Of a stretch of 64,000 nt of DNA, positions 21,302-30,469 are shown one piece after another. The stretch covers positions 740,896 through 804,895 of the forward strand of contig NZ_JACSQG010000001.1 in NCBI RefSeq assembly GCF_014836765.1. Direction: 5' to 3'. The DNA is from Serpens gallinarum (GTDB taxonomy: Bacteria > Pseudomonadota > Gammaproteobacteria > Pseudomonadales > Pseudomonadaceae). Positions within the stretch are counted from its first letter, which is position 1; each line of letters opens with the position of its first letter. Under the pieces are notes generated by a model. It saw nothing but the letters and a program-made list of their open reading frames with translations. It searched no databases and was not told the origin of the DNA. Position numbers and translations under genes: made by a program.

Positions 21302-23935
21302 ATTGAGGCTGCTGAACGAAAGATCAACGCCTTCTAGATGAATGCGCAAATCGGCCTGGCCGGCCGAGTCACTGCCAGCCGTGAACTGGCCGGTGGAGCT
21401 GACCAGCAGGGTCGATGAGCCGTTGTCTGTGAGCAGTTGCAGGTATTGCTCAAGGTTGCCCTCATGTTCGCCCTGGAGCAGGCCACGCAAGTCCAGGCGG
21501 TCGCCTTCGAGCAGCTTGAAGTCCTTGACGATGTCGACGTCAGCCTTGCCCGCTGTGCCGGCATCTCCAGCCTGCCAGACAAAGGTGTCGGCACCCGTAC
21601 CGCCGTAGAGCAAATCGTTGCCACTGCCGCCGATCAGGATATCGTTGCCGCCCTGGCCGTAGAGGATGTCGTTGCCGGCTCCACCATCGAGCAGGTCATC
21701 GCCGCCGCGAGTATCGCCCTCGACATTGAAACTGGCGTGGTGGTTCTTCAGGTAGTCATACAGCTGGGCAGTGGTGGGCGGAGCACCGTTTTTCAGCTGG
21801 AGAAACGCTTGCAAGGCCAACAGCCCCGAGCCGTCCGGCAGATCTGTGGGTTTGGGTGGGTTGCCGTTGAGCCCCCAGGGCAGGTGGTCGGTGTTGATGA
21901 CATCTCCGAAGATGATGTCATTGCCTGCACCAGCAAGCAGGGTGTCGTCACCCACCGCGACGGGTTTCGGGGTTGCCAGGCTGTCATACAGCGTCTTGGC
22001 AAAGTCGATGACCTGTTGCGGTGTGTTCGTTTCGCCCACCGGGCCACTCAGTGTCTGGGCAACACCGTCGGCGTCGAGCAGCACAACCTCCTCGATGCCG
22101 CCGCCCTGGGTATTGTCGAAAAAACGCAAGTAGTCGTGACCGGCTTCCTGGCCCACACCGATGCCGAACACATGGCTGATCGCGCTGAGTGGTGCGAAGG
22201 CATCCAACGATTGCTGCAGGGTTTCGGCGCTGGTGACGGTCCCGGTCCCGGCGAGGTTACCGTTATAGTCGTTGAAGTACTGAGTCGGGTTGCCGTCGGA
22301 AATGAACAGGGTGAGGTTTTCGTAGTCGTTCTGCGGCTGTTTGCCGAACCAGTGCAGGGCTTCGTTGAATGCCGCTTCGTAGTTGGTGCCGCCTGAGGCT
22401 TGCAGGTTGCCGATGGCGCTCAGCAAAGGGTCGATAGTGCTGGCGTTAAGGCCGGCAATCTCCGTATGAAGGGTGGCCTGGGAGGCGAAGCCGATCAGGC
22501 TGATATTTACCGTGCCCTGATAGCCTTTGAGCTGTTCGGCCAGGCTGCGTAACGCGTCCTGGATGCGAGACAGGTCACTGGTGCTGACGTGGTCGGCCAT
22601 GCTGCCCGAGGTGTCGACGACCAAGGCGATGTTGAAGTTCTGGCTAGGGAGCGGGGGATAGTGGGTGCCGCCAGTATCGCCGAGAACGATATCGTTGCCG
22701 CCGTCGGTAATGACCTCGTTATTTTCGTTGGGCTGTTCCGGAATATGCAGCCCGCCCTGGTGCAGGGCAAAGGTGTAGGGTCCGGACGTGTCCAGGCCAC
22801 CGTCCGCCGTACCCCCATTATCCTGGATCTGAAAGCTGAAACTGGCCGGCTCGCTTCCTGCCCCTGGTTGGTACTGCAGCTTGCCGGACGCGATATCGGC
22901 AAAGCTGATGACCTGCTCGGAGCTCACCGGCTGGCCATTGAGAAGCAGCATGCCGCAGGCCGGAAGTTCACCGATGATCAGATTCAGCGCGGTATGTATC
23001 TGGCCGGTCGCGGCGTCCACCGGATCACTGAAGGAAAAATCGTCGCGGGTGAAGACGTACAGCTCACACAGATCCAGGCTGACGGCCTGATCGGCTGACG
23101 TCGGCGCATCATTCACGGGAGTGACGCCAATGGTCACGGTGAACGTGTCGCTGCCCCCCCGGCCATCGAAAACGCTGACGGTAAAGACGTCAGGGCCGTT
23201 GTAATCCTGTTGCGGCGTATAGGTGAAGGAACCATCGGCATTGAGCATCAGAGTGCCCATCTGCGGACCTTGGATCAGACTGTAGGTCAGCGCGGAAGCG
23301 TCGGTGTCGCTGGTGCCGAGTTGCCCCTGGCGTGGGGTGTCCTCAGGCGTGGTGATATGCAGGTCGCTGACCTGAAAATCAGGCTCGCCGGGTGGTGTTG
23401 GCGTTGGTACCGGCTCTTCCGGGGTGGCGCCCTGCGTGTCCAGGCCGGCTTTGATGTCATTATCGGCGGCGTCAGGTATAGACTGAAACGTCTGCGCTGT
23501 GGCGTAGCCCGTACTTGCCTCCACTTGACCGTCAGTGGTTTCGAGGATGATGAGCTTGCGCCGCCCTCCGGCCAGGTGGCCGGGCTCGTCGGTCACCGGT
23601 TCCGGGCCTGCCGCGGTCGGCTCGAACCACAGGCTGGGGTCCATCGCGTATTCATCCGGCACATAGATCTCGCGCATTTCCTGCACGGCCTCGCCGATAT
23701 TGTCCGGGTTGCGGGGCCCCAGAGGCTGCGTCCATTGCGTGTCGCGGCCCAGGTCCAGCATGCGTCCGTCAGGCAAAGCCAGAGTGATCATTCCTCGGGT
23801 GTCGTGGTCGTTGGAAATGATCTGATCGCCCTGGTACACCCGATCTCCTTCCGAGAGCAGGCGGCGCAAGCCGTCGGGAGAGCGGGAGAAAACCACGCCG
23901 ATCACGGTGTGGACAACGGCGAAGACACTGCTCAT
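21254..23935 (-). CDS. Short LapA-type RTX adhesin with vWA domain
   Basis: The 893-residue protein is probably a biofilm adhesin secreted by LapEBC. Order of parts: retention module (about 1-105, with VIGVVF and [15 protein letters not shown]); TAAG at 107-110, the LapG cleavage motif; a linker; a VCBS/cadherin-like domain (about 190-275, [16 protein letters not shown]); a second beta-rich domain (285-392); a von Willebrand A domain (434-615) with MIDAS D441-T-S443-G-S445. RTX nonapeptides follow at 662-678 and 744-785, then a type I secretion C-terminus. LapA proteins usually have thousands of residues because of long tandem repeats, which are absent here. AAGGAGAG precedes the ATG. Confidence 0.9.
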   Translation of the reverse strand: MSSVFAVVHTVIGVVFSRSPDGLRRLLSEGDRVYQGDQIISNDHDTRGMITLALPDGRMLDLGRDTQWTQPLGPRNPDNIGEAVQEMREIYVPDEYAMDPSLWFEPTAAGPEPVTDEPGHLAGGRRKLIILETTDGQVEASTGYATAQTFQSIPDAADNDIKAGLDTQGATPEEPVPTPTPPGEPDFQVSDLHITTPEDTPRQGQLGTSDTDASALTYSLIQGPQMGTLMLNADGSFTYTPQQDYNGPDVFTVSVFDGRGGSDTFTVTIGVTPVNDAPTSADQAVSLDLCELYVFTRDDFSFSDPVDAATGQIHTALNLIIGELPACGMLLLNGQPVSSEQVISFADIASGKLQYQPGAGSEPASFSFQIQDNGGTADGGLDTSGPYTFALHQGGLHIPEQPNENNEVITDGGNDIVLGDTGGTHYPPLPSQNFNIALVVDTSGSMADHVSTSDLSRIQDALRSLAEQLKGYQGTVNISLIGFASQATLHTEIAGLNASTIDPLLSAIGNLQASGGTNYEAAFNEALHWFGKQPQNDYENLTLFISDGNPTQYFNDYNGNLAGTGTVTSAETLQQSLDAFAPLSAISHVFGIGVGQEAGHDYLRFFDNTQGGGIEEVVLLDADGVAQTLSGPVGETNTPQQVIDFAKTLYDSLATPKPVAVGDDTLLAGAGNDIIFGDVINTDHLPWGLNGNPPKPTDLPDGSGLLALQAFLQLKNGAPPTTAQLYDYLKNHHASFNVEGDTRGGDDLLDGGAGNDILYGQGGNDILIGGSGNDLLYGGTGADTFVWQAGDAGTAGKADVDIVKDFKLLEGDRLDLRGLLQGEHEGNLEQYLQLLTDNGSSTLLVSSTGQFTAGSDSAGQADLRIHLEGVDLSFSSLNSLIAGADPTIRVDHA

Positions 23936-24241
23936 GAACGATCTCTCCTTGATATGAATGGGCTTCCTGCCAGCGGTAGCGTGTGCGGCACTTCATGGCA
24001 TTTATAGTCAAGATGTCGTCGTTGTGCCCTGCTTCCTTGACACTATGTCGTTTTCTTGGCTATGCCTTGTGCGTTCGGTTTTGAAACACCTCGATGTTTC
24101 GCGACGAGCTGACGCTTGATTGCGGTGATCCTTGGACGGGCTAACGCTCTGCGTAGCGGTCGGAGAAAAGACTCAGGAGAGTCGATTCGCTCGGAAGTCG
24201 AAGTCAGCACTGGAATGCTCTATTTTGAAAAGGACGTCACC
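23936..24241. promoter_or_regulatory. Divergent control region of the adhesin gene and lapE
   Basis: This 306-base gap separates the adhesin (minus) from lapE (plus), so it must contain both promoters. TTGACA at 24037-24042, with TATGCC 18 bases further on, is a possible but imperfect sigma-70 promoter for lapE. It would leave a leader of about 170 bases. AAAAGGA precedes the lapE ATG. Regulator sites such as those for FleQ could lie here, but I could not identify one with confidence. Confidence 0.4.
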
Positions 24242-25591
24242 ATGCGAAAGCCCTTGCTTTGCCTTTTACCGCTCACCCTGGCGGCTGCGGTACATAACGC
24301 GCATGCCCAGAGCCTGCCCGAGGCGATACAGCAGGCGCTGCAAGCGCATCCACAGGTGCAGGCCGGCATCAATGGTCGCCTGGCGGCTGATTACCAACTC
24401 AAGGCAGCACGGGGTGGATACCTGCCCAGCATCGATGTCTTCGCCGGCTATGGCCGCGAAGGCACCGATGATCCGACCACCCGGGCCGCTCGCGACAGTC
24501 ACTGGACCACGCTGACTCGCGGTGAGTCGTCGCTGCGTATCCAGCAGATGCTCTTCGACGGGTTTGCCACGTCCAGTGAAGTGGGGCGCCAGGAAGCCAC
24601 CGTCAATGCGCGCGCCTATGGTCTGCTGGCCACTTCGGAGCGCACGGCGCTGGAGGCGGTAGAGGTCTATCTGGATGTGTTGCGCCGCGAGGAGCTGGTG
24701 CAACTGGCCGAGGAAAACCTGAAAAGCCATGAGCGCATATTCGATCAGATCTACCTGCGCAGTCGGCGAGGTGTGGGCAGCAGTGCCGACAGTGACCAGG
24801 CGGAGGCCCGCCTGGCCCAGGCGCGCAATAACCTGCTGACCGAGCAGACCAATCTAGCCGATGCGCAGGTCAATTTCTTGAGTGTGGTCGGCCATGCCCC
24901 GCAAGGATTGAGCAAGCCTGTGGGCGTACTGGCCCAGTTGCCTGGCAACCGCGATGAAGCCCGGCAGCGACTGATTGAGAACAATCCCCAGTTACGCTCG
25001 GCAGAGGCCGATGTGCTGGCCGCCGAACGGCAGTACGAGGCGGCCAAGGCGGCGTTCTACCCACGCCTTGATGCTGAACTGTCACGTGGCGCCGACAACA
25101 ACATCGACGGCCTGCGAGGCCATACCAACGAATGGCAGGCCATGCTGCGCATGCGCTACAACCTGCTGGCCGGGGGCAGCAACCGAGCCCAGCTCGAAGC
25201 CAGATCCTATGAGGTCAATCAGGCCCGCGATATTCGCAACAATGCCCTGCGCGTACTCACCGAAGACCTGGGGCTGGCCTGGAATGCCCTCGAAAATGCC
25301 CGCGAGCAGAAAGCCATTGCCGCCAACTACGTGCGTTCCAGTGTGCGGGTGCGTGAGGCCTATCAGAAGCAATTCAGCCTCGGCGACCGGACCCTGCTCG
25401 ACCTGCTGGATAATGAAAACGAATTGTTCGCCGCCCAGCGGCGTTTGGTGGATGTCACCTATGCCGAGCTGTATAGCCAATACCGCATCAAGGCCGCCAC
25501 GGGTGAGCTGATGAAGAGCCAGGGAGTGGTGGCGCCTCTGGAAGCGCTGGCGGTTCACGATGATGGACGCCAGCTACCCCGCCTGCAGTGA
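24242..25591 (+). CDS. lapE: LapE, TolC-family outer-membrane channel
   Basis: LapE is the outer-membrane exit duct of the type I secretion system for the adhesin. From the ATG at 24242 (AAAAGGA upstream) the product is 449 residues. It has a signal peptide (MRKPLLCLLPLTLAAAVHNAHA) and then TolC-type repeats rich in Ala, Leu and Gln: SLPEAIQQALQAHPQVQAG and AARGGYLPSIDVFAGYGREG in the first half, AKAAFYPRLDAELSRGADNN in the second. Near the end is FSLGDRTLLDLLDNENELF, typical of the AggA/LapE branch. lapB starts 59 bases later. In P. fluorescens and P. putida lapE is last; here it is first. Confidence 0.92.
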   Translation: MRKPLLCLLPLTLAAAVHNAHAQSLPEAIQQALQAHPQVQAGINGRLAADYQLKAARGGYLPSIDVFAGYGREGTDDPTTRAARDSHWTTLTRGESSLRIQQMLFDGFATSSEVGRQEATVNARAYGLLATSERTALEAVEVYLDVLRREELVQLAEENLKSHERIFDQIYLRSRRGVGSSADSDQAEARLAQARNNLLTEQTNLADAQVNFLSVVGHAPQGLSKPVGVLAQLPGNRDEARQRLIENNPQLRSAEADVLAAERQYEAAKAAFYPRLDAELSRGADNNIDGLRGHTNEWQAMLRMRYNLLAGGSNRAQLEARSYEVNQARDIRNNALRVLTEDLGLAWNALENAREQKAIAANYVRSSVRVREAYQKQFSLGDRTLLDLLDNENELFAAQRRLVDVTYAELYSQYRIKAATGELMKSQGVVAPLEALAVHDDGRQLPRLQ

Positions 25592-25650
25592 TGTGCTGAT
25601 GTCTAATCTGGCAAACCGGCCCGCCATCCACTGGCTTGCGGAGAGTTGAT

Positions 25651-27807
25651 ATGGGGGCGAATGCCCACCCCGCGCTGCCTGCCCTCGATCCGCGCAGCCG
25701 TCATGACGACCCTCTGCTGGATGGTTTGCTGCTGCTCTGCGCGCTGCATCAACGCCCGGCCAGCCGAGCCCTGCTGACGGCGGGCTTGCCATTGCCCGCG
25801 CAGCGCCTCAGTGCACAGCTGCTGCCGCGGGCCGCGGCGCGGGCCGGTTTGCAGGGGCGATGGTTGCGTAGGTCGCTAGATGCAATCCCGCCTTTGGCCT
25901 TGCCGGCATTGCTCTTGCTCAAGGGAGGGCGCACAGCCATCTGGCTGGGGCTAGATGAAGCCGGTCGGGCGCGTCTGCTGCTTAGTGAAAGCGAAGGTGG
26001 GGAAATCAGTCTGGGCGTTGCGGCGCTGCAGGCCGAATATAGCGGCGAAGCTTTTTTTGCCCAGCCGCGGCATGCCTTCGACCTGCAGCGCAGTAGCTTG
26101 ATCCCGCGGGTCAGCGCCTGGTTTCGTGACACGTTGTATCGTTCGCGCTGGTTGTATGTCGATGCGATCGCCGCCAGCCTGGTGATCAACCTGATCGGTC
26201 TATTTGCCCCCTTGTTCGTGATGAATGTCTACGACCGGGTGGTGCCCAACCAGGCACTGGCCACGCTCTGGGTGCTGGCCATCGGCATTGCCGGCGCCTA
26301 TCTGTTCGACTTGCTGCTCAAGACCCTGCGCGGGCTGTGTCTGGACCTGGCCGGCAAGAAGACCGACCTGATCATTTCCGCCACGCTGTTTGAGCGCATC
26401 CTGGGTATGCCGCTGCAGTTGCGTCCGGCGCGAGTCGGCAGCTTTGCACAGAACATCCATGAGTTTCAGAGCCTGCGCGATTTCCTGGCCTCGCTGACCC
26501 TGACGAGCCTGATCGACCTGCCCTTTACGGTGCTGGTCCTGCTGGTGATTGCCTGGCTGGGCGGGCCGATGGTGTGGATACCCTTGCTGGCCTTCCCGCT
26601 GGCGCTGGGGCTGGGCTGGCTGTTGCAGAAGCCACTGGCGGATACCCTGGCGCGTAGTATGGCGCTCTCGGCGGAGCGGCAGTCGAGCCTGATCGAGACC
26701 CTGGCTGGGCTGGATGGCATCAAGGTCAACAATGCCGAAAGCGAGCGCCAGTATGCCTGGGAGCAAACTATCGGCACGCTGAGCCGATTGGAGTTGCGGG
26801 CGCGCCTGCTGTCCAGCCTGGCGCTCAATCTCACGCAACTGATCCAGCAGCTGGCCGGTGTGGTGATGATCGTACTGGGGGTGTATCTGATCATCGCTGG
26901 CCAGTTGAGCATGGGGGGGTTGATTGCCTGTTACATGCTCAACAGTCGGGTTTTGTTGCCGCTGGGCCAACTGTCCGGGTTGCTGACCCGTTATCAGCAG
27001 GCCCGCCTGACCAAGCTGAACATCGATCAGATGATGGCCTTGCCCCAGGAGCGCCATGCGAATCAGCGGCCGTTGACGCGGCAGCATCTGAACGGTGCCA
27101 TCGAATGCCGTCAGTTGGATTTTCGTTACCCAGGGCAGCAGAGCCTCGCTCTCAAGGGGCTGAGCCTGAGCATCCGGCCCGGCGAGAAGGTCGCCATCAT
27201 AGGTCGCAGCGGATCAGGCAAAAGCTCCCTGGCCAAGCTGCTGGTCGGGCTTTATCAGGCGGATGCCGGCAGCCTGCTGTTGGATGGCCTGGATATACGT
27301 CAGCTGGATGTCAGCGACCTGCGCCACGGCATTGGTTATGTGCCCCAGGATATTCAGCTGCTCAGCGGCACGCTGCGCGACAACCTGGTCAGTGGCGCCC
27401 GCTACGTCGACGACGAGCGGGTGCTGGAAGTGGCTGAGCTTGCTGGGGTGCACGAGTTTGCCCAGCGGCATCCACAGGGCTATGAGCTGCAAGTCGGCGA
27501 ACGCGGCCAGCACCTGTCGGGTGGTCAGCGACAGACTGTCGCCCTGGCGCGGGCGCTGCTGCTGGACCCGCCGCTGCTAATGCTCGACGAGCCCACCAGC
27601 GCCCTGGACAGCACCAGTGAAGAGCGCCTCAAGCAGCGCTTGGTCGAGGTGGTACGCGGGAAGACGCTGGTGCTTGTCACCCACCGCACCTCGCTGCTCA
27701 GTCTGGTGGAGCGCGTTATCATCCTCGACCAAGGGCGGTTGATCGCCGATGGCCCGAGGGATGCACTGCTGGATGCCTTGGCCAAAGGGCAGATCAATGT
27801 TCGCTGA
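25651..27807 (+). CDS. lapB: LapB, type I secretion ABC transporter
   Basis: LapB is the inner-membrane ATPase that exports the adhesin. The 718-residue product has an N-terminal C39-like domain (about 1-135) without the catalytic Cys, as expected for a non-cleaving RTX transporter. A six-helix membrane domain follows (about 165-430), then the nucleotide-binding domain. Walker A GRSGSGKSS is near 518-526, the signature LSGGQRQ near 622, and Walker B LLMLDEPTSALD follows. The ATG at 25651 has GCGGAGAG upstream; a TTG at 25636 in the same frame is less likely. The last 11 bases overlap the start of lapC. Confidence 0.93.
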   Translation: MGANAHPALPALDPRSRHDDPLLDGLLLLCALHQRPASRALLTAGLPLPAQRLSAQLLPRAAARAGLQGRWLRRSLDAIPPLALPALLLLKGGRTAIWLGLDEAGRARLLLSESEGGEISLGVAALQAEYSGEAFFAQPRHAFDLQRSSLIPRVSAWFRDTLYRSRWLYVDAIAASLVINLIGLFAPLFVMNVYDRVVPNQALATLWVLAIGIAGAYLFDLLLKTLRGLCLDLAGKKTDLIISATLFERILGMPLQLRPARVGSFAQNIHEFQSLRDFLASLTLTSLIDLPFTVLVLLVIAWLGGPMVWIPLLAFPLALGLGWLLQKPLADTLARSMALSAERQSSLIETLAGLDGIKVNNAESERQYAWEQTIGTLSRLELRARLLSSLALNLTQLIQQLAGVVMIVLGVYLIIAGQLSMGGLIACYMLNSRVLLPLGQLSGLLTRYQQARLTKLNIDQMMALPQERHANQRPLTRQHLNGAIECRQLDFRYPGQQSLALKGLSLSIRPGEKVAIIGRSGSGKSSLAKLLVGLYQADAGSLLLDGLDIRQLDVSDLRHGIGYVPQDIQLLSGTLRDNLVSGARYVDDERVLEVAELAGVHEFAQRHPQGYELQVGERGQHLSGGQRQTVALARALLLDPPLLMLDEPTSALDSTSEERLKQRLVEVVRGKTLVLVTHRTSLLSLVERVIILDQGRLIADGPRDALLDALAKGQINVR

Positions 27808-29167
27808 GCCACGCTTGAAATCACGCTCTGGCGAGCGAGGCTATTTTCGCGGTGGCCGTGCCTTGAGCGGTGCGCCTTTGCCCGATGTCGGTCAGGCACT
27901 GGTGGACGATGCGCCCAGGGTGGTGCGGCTGACCATCTGGGCCGTGCTGGGATTCTTCCTGTTCGCTGGATTCTGGGCCCACTTTGCCGTCGTGGATGAA
28001 GTCACCCGGGGCGATGGCAAAGCAGTACCTACTTCGCGCCTGCAAAAAATCCAGAATCTGGAAGGCGGCATCGTCGCCGAACTCTTTGTGCGCGAAGGGC
28101 AGATCGTCGAAGCCGGCGACCCGTTGTTGCGCCTGGACGACACGCGCTTCGCTTCCAATGTTGACGAAACCGAGGCAGACCGCCTGGCCCTGTCGTTGCG
28201 CCTGGAGCGGCTGAATGCCGAAGTGGAGGGGCGTGACTTACATTTCTCGCCGCTGCTCAGCGAGGCGGCACCGCATCTGGCCGGCAGCGAGCAGGCGTTG
28301 CATGACAGCCGCCGTCAGCAATTGCGCGATGAAGTGGCCGGGCTTGAAGAGCAACTGATCCAGCGCCAGCAGGAGCTGCGCGATATTCAGGCCAAACAAA
28401 GCCAGTACAGCCATGGCCTTGCACTGCTCACCGAAGAGATCAGTATGTCCGAGCCCTTGGTGGCCGAGGGGGCGATTTCTCCCGTGGAAATCCTGCGTCT
28501 AAAACGCACGGAAATCGAGAACAGAGGACAGCTGGAAGCCGCCCGCCTGGCGATTCCAAGAGCCGAAGCGGCAATCAAGGAAGTCGAGCGCAAGATCGAC
28601 GAAACGCGCGGGCGTTTTCGCAGCGAAGCGCTGGCCCAGCTCAACGAGACCCGTACCGAGCTGAGCAAGATTCACTCCACTGGCAAGGCTCTGTTCGATC
28701 GAGTCAAGCGTACGCTGGTGACCTCTCCGGTGCGCGGCATCGTGAAGAAACTGCAAGTGAATACCATCGGCGGGGTGATCCAGCCTGGCAGCGACCTGGT
28801 GGAAATCGTTCCACTGGATGACACCCTGATGATCGAGGCGCGCATTCGTCCGCAGGACATCGCGTTTCTTCATCCGGGGCAGGAGGCGATGGTCAAATTC
28901 ACCGCGTACGACTTCACCCGGTACGGCGGTTTGTCGGCGCGCCTGGAACAGATCGGTGCCGACACGGTGAATGACGAGGAGGGCAACAGCTTCTACCTGA
29001 TCACCCTGCGCACCGACAAAAGCCATCTGGGCACCGAAGAACAGCCGCTATTGATCATCCCTGGCATGATCGCTTCGGTGGACATCATCACCGGGCGCAA
29101 AAGTGTACTCAGTTACCTGCTCAAGCCCATCCTGCGGGCCAGGGCCGAGGCGTTGCGCGAGCGCTAA
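27797..29167 (+). CDS. lapC: LapC, membrane-fusion protein (HlyD family)
   Basis: LapC links LapB to LapE across the periplasm. The ATG at 27797 overlaps lapB by 11 bases and gives 456 residues. One membrane segment lies at about 46-64 (WAVLGFFLFAGFWAHFAVV). Then come the lipoyl half-motif QNLEGGIVAELFVREGQIVEAGDPLL, a long coiled coil (about 140-290), and the second lipoyl half with VTSPVRGIVKKLQVNTIGGV. The C-terminal beta-barrel has LIIPGMIASVDIITGRKSVL. The stop codon TAA lies directly at the left border of a MITE-like element. Confidence 0.93.
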   Translation: MFAEPRLKSRSGERGYFRGGRALSGAPLPDVGQALVDDAPRVVRLTIWAVLGFFLFAGFWAHFAVVDEVTRGDGKAVPTSRLQKIQNLEGGIVAELFVREGQIVEAGDPLLRLDDTRFASNVDETEADRLALSLRLERLNAEVEGRDLHFSPLLSEAAPHLAGSEQALHDSRRQQLRDEVAGLEEQLIQRQQELRDIQAKQSQYSHGLALLTEEISMSEPLVAEGAISPVEILRLKRTEIENRGQLEAARLAIPRAEAAIKEVERKIDETRGRFRSEALAQLNETRTELSKIHSTGKALFDRVKRTLVTSPVRGIVKKLQVNTIGGVIQPGSDLVEIVPLDDTLMIEARIRPQDIAFLHPGQEAMVKFTAYDFTRYGGLSARLEQIGADTVNDEEGNSFYLITLRTDKSHLGTEEQPLLIIPGMIASVDIITGRKSVLSYLLKPILRARAEALRER

Positions 29168-29405
29168 CAGGCCGTTGAAAAACTACCTGCGTTGGCAATA
29201 CTGCGTTAAAAACAGGCTCGGCAAGCCGCTTACGGCTAACGCGCTTTAGCACGATCCGAAGGGCGAACGAAGTGAGTCATGCTCATTTAGAACGCCTAAC
29301 TCGAACGCGAGCCCGATCCGCTTCCTCGTCTTTTTTGACCAACCTTCGGTTGTCACTGCGTTGCGCCTTGTCTTGCCTGTCTCGCCTACATTTTTCAACA
29401 GCTTG
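29168..29405. mobile_element. MITE-like element with terminal inverted repeats and CTAA flanks
   Basis: The 238-base non-coding element starts CAGGCCGTTGAAAAAC and ends TTTTTCAACAGCTTG; the ends are inverted repeats over about 15 bases with two or three mismatches. CTAA flanks both sides (29164-29167 and 29406-29409), which looks like a target-site duplication. The interior contains a CAACC-TTC-GGTTG hairpin and no open frame of note. Similar GTTGAAAAAC...TTTTTCAAC repeats are, as I remember, common between Pseudomonas genes; no transposase is present here. Confidence 0.7.
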
Positions 29406-30341
29406 CTAAACGTCTCTTTCGCCCACGGGCTGCTTTTCGGGCTGTTGTGAGGAATCCCCTTGGCGGAACAGGGTTTGCACCACGGAAAAATCCTGCTTGC
29501 CCAATCCCTGTTGTACCAGTAGCCGATACAGGTGCAGGGCCAGGGCGCCCAGTGGGGTGCTGTTGCCGCTGTGCTGGGCGGTTTCCTGGGCCAGGCCGAG
29601 ATCCTTAGCCATCAGCTCGGCCATGAAGCCGCCACTGTAGCCCTTGGAGGATGGGGTGTTTTCCTGCACGCCGGGCCAGGGGTTGTAGCGTTCCAGCACC
29701 CAGTTCCCGCCCGAACTCTGTCGCATGATTTCGGCCAGTACCTTGGGGTCCAGTCCGTTGGCAGCACCCAGGGCCATGGCCTCTGCAGTGCCGATCATCT
29801 GTACCGCGAGCACCAGGTTATTGCAGACCTTGGCGATCTGTCCGGCGCCGTCGCCGCCGGCATGAAACAGGTTCTTGCCCATGGCAGTGAGGATCGGCCG
29901 GGCCTTGTCGAGAGTCTCGGCCTGGCCGCCAATCATGAACGTCAGGGTGCCGGCCGCTGCGCCGGCGGTGCCGCCGGAGACGGGCGCATCGAGTAGCTCG
30001 ATGCCCCGTTGCGCGGCGGCCTGGTGGACACGCCAGGCCGATTCGGGGGCAATGGTCGAGCATTCAAGAACCAGCGTGCCGGTGGGCAACTGGGCCAGCA
30101 GGCCGCTTTCGCCCAGGTACAGCTCTTCTACATGGCGACTGGCCGGCAACATGCTGATCACGGCTTCGGCATTGCGTGTGGCGGCCAGCGCCGAAGCGGC
30201 GGGCTGAGCGCCTTCGCCGGCCAGTTGGTCGATGGCGCTCTGCACCAGGTCGAATGCCTGCACGGCATAACCGGCCTTGAGCAGGTTGCGGGCCATGGGG
30301 AGGCCCATGTGGCCAAGGCCAATAAAGGCGATGCGGGTCAT
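29406..30341 (-). CDS. mmsB: 3-Hydroxyisobutyrate dehydrogenase
   Basis: MmsB oxidises 3-hydroxyisobutyrate to methylmalonate semialdehyde with NAD in valine breakdown. The 311-residue product has the Rossmann motif IAFIGLGHMGLPMARNL at the N-terminus, the substrate segment DAPVSGGTAGAAAGTL (about 118-133) and the catalytic Lys171 in GQIAKVCNNL. The C-terminus is a little longer than usual (QQPEKQPVGERDV). The stop TAG falls within the CTAA repeat at the border of the MITE-like element. It is the last gene of the minus-strand valine cluster, 128 bases after the hydrolase gene. Confidence 0.94.
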   Translation of the reverse strand: MTRIAFIGLGHMGLPMARNLLKAGYAVQAFDLVQSAIDQLAGEGAQPAASALAATRNAEAVISMLPASRHVEELYLGESGLLAQLPTGTLVLECSTIAPESAWRVHQAAAQRGIELLDAPVSGGTAGAAAGTLTFMIGGQAETLDKARPILTAMGKNLFHAGGDGAGQIAKVCNNLVLAVQMIGTAEAMALGAANGLDPKVLAEIMRQSSGGNWVLERYNPWPGVQENTPSSKGYSGGFMAELMAKDLGLAQETAQHSGNSTPLGALALHLYRLLVQQGLGKQDFSVVQTLFRQGDSSQQPEKQPVGERDV

Positions 30342-30435
30342 GGTGGGTTCCTTGGGTGTGTGCTGTTCAAGATAGCCCGCCCGGCGTTAACAGGCCGCTA
30401 ATAAAGCCTGCGCTCGTTAAATGACCCCAACGGGT

Positions 30436-30449
30436 CGCCCCGTGGGGCG
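30436..30449 (-). repeat. GC hairpin downstream of 3-hydroxyisobutyryl-CoA hydrolase gene
   Basis: CGCCCCGTGGGGCG is a perfect palindrome 20 bases after the hydrolase stop codon. It has no T tract on the minus strand, so it is at best an attenuator or stability hairpin between this gene and mmsB. Confidence 0.4.
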
Positions 30450-30469
30450 TAGCGCTTGGTCTGTTTCCC

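Noticed and set aside
21437-22396. 319-codon open frame on the plus strand inside the adhesin gene
   Set aside because: The minus-strand frame encodes recognisable vWA and RTX domains; the plus frame is only its shadow.
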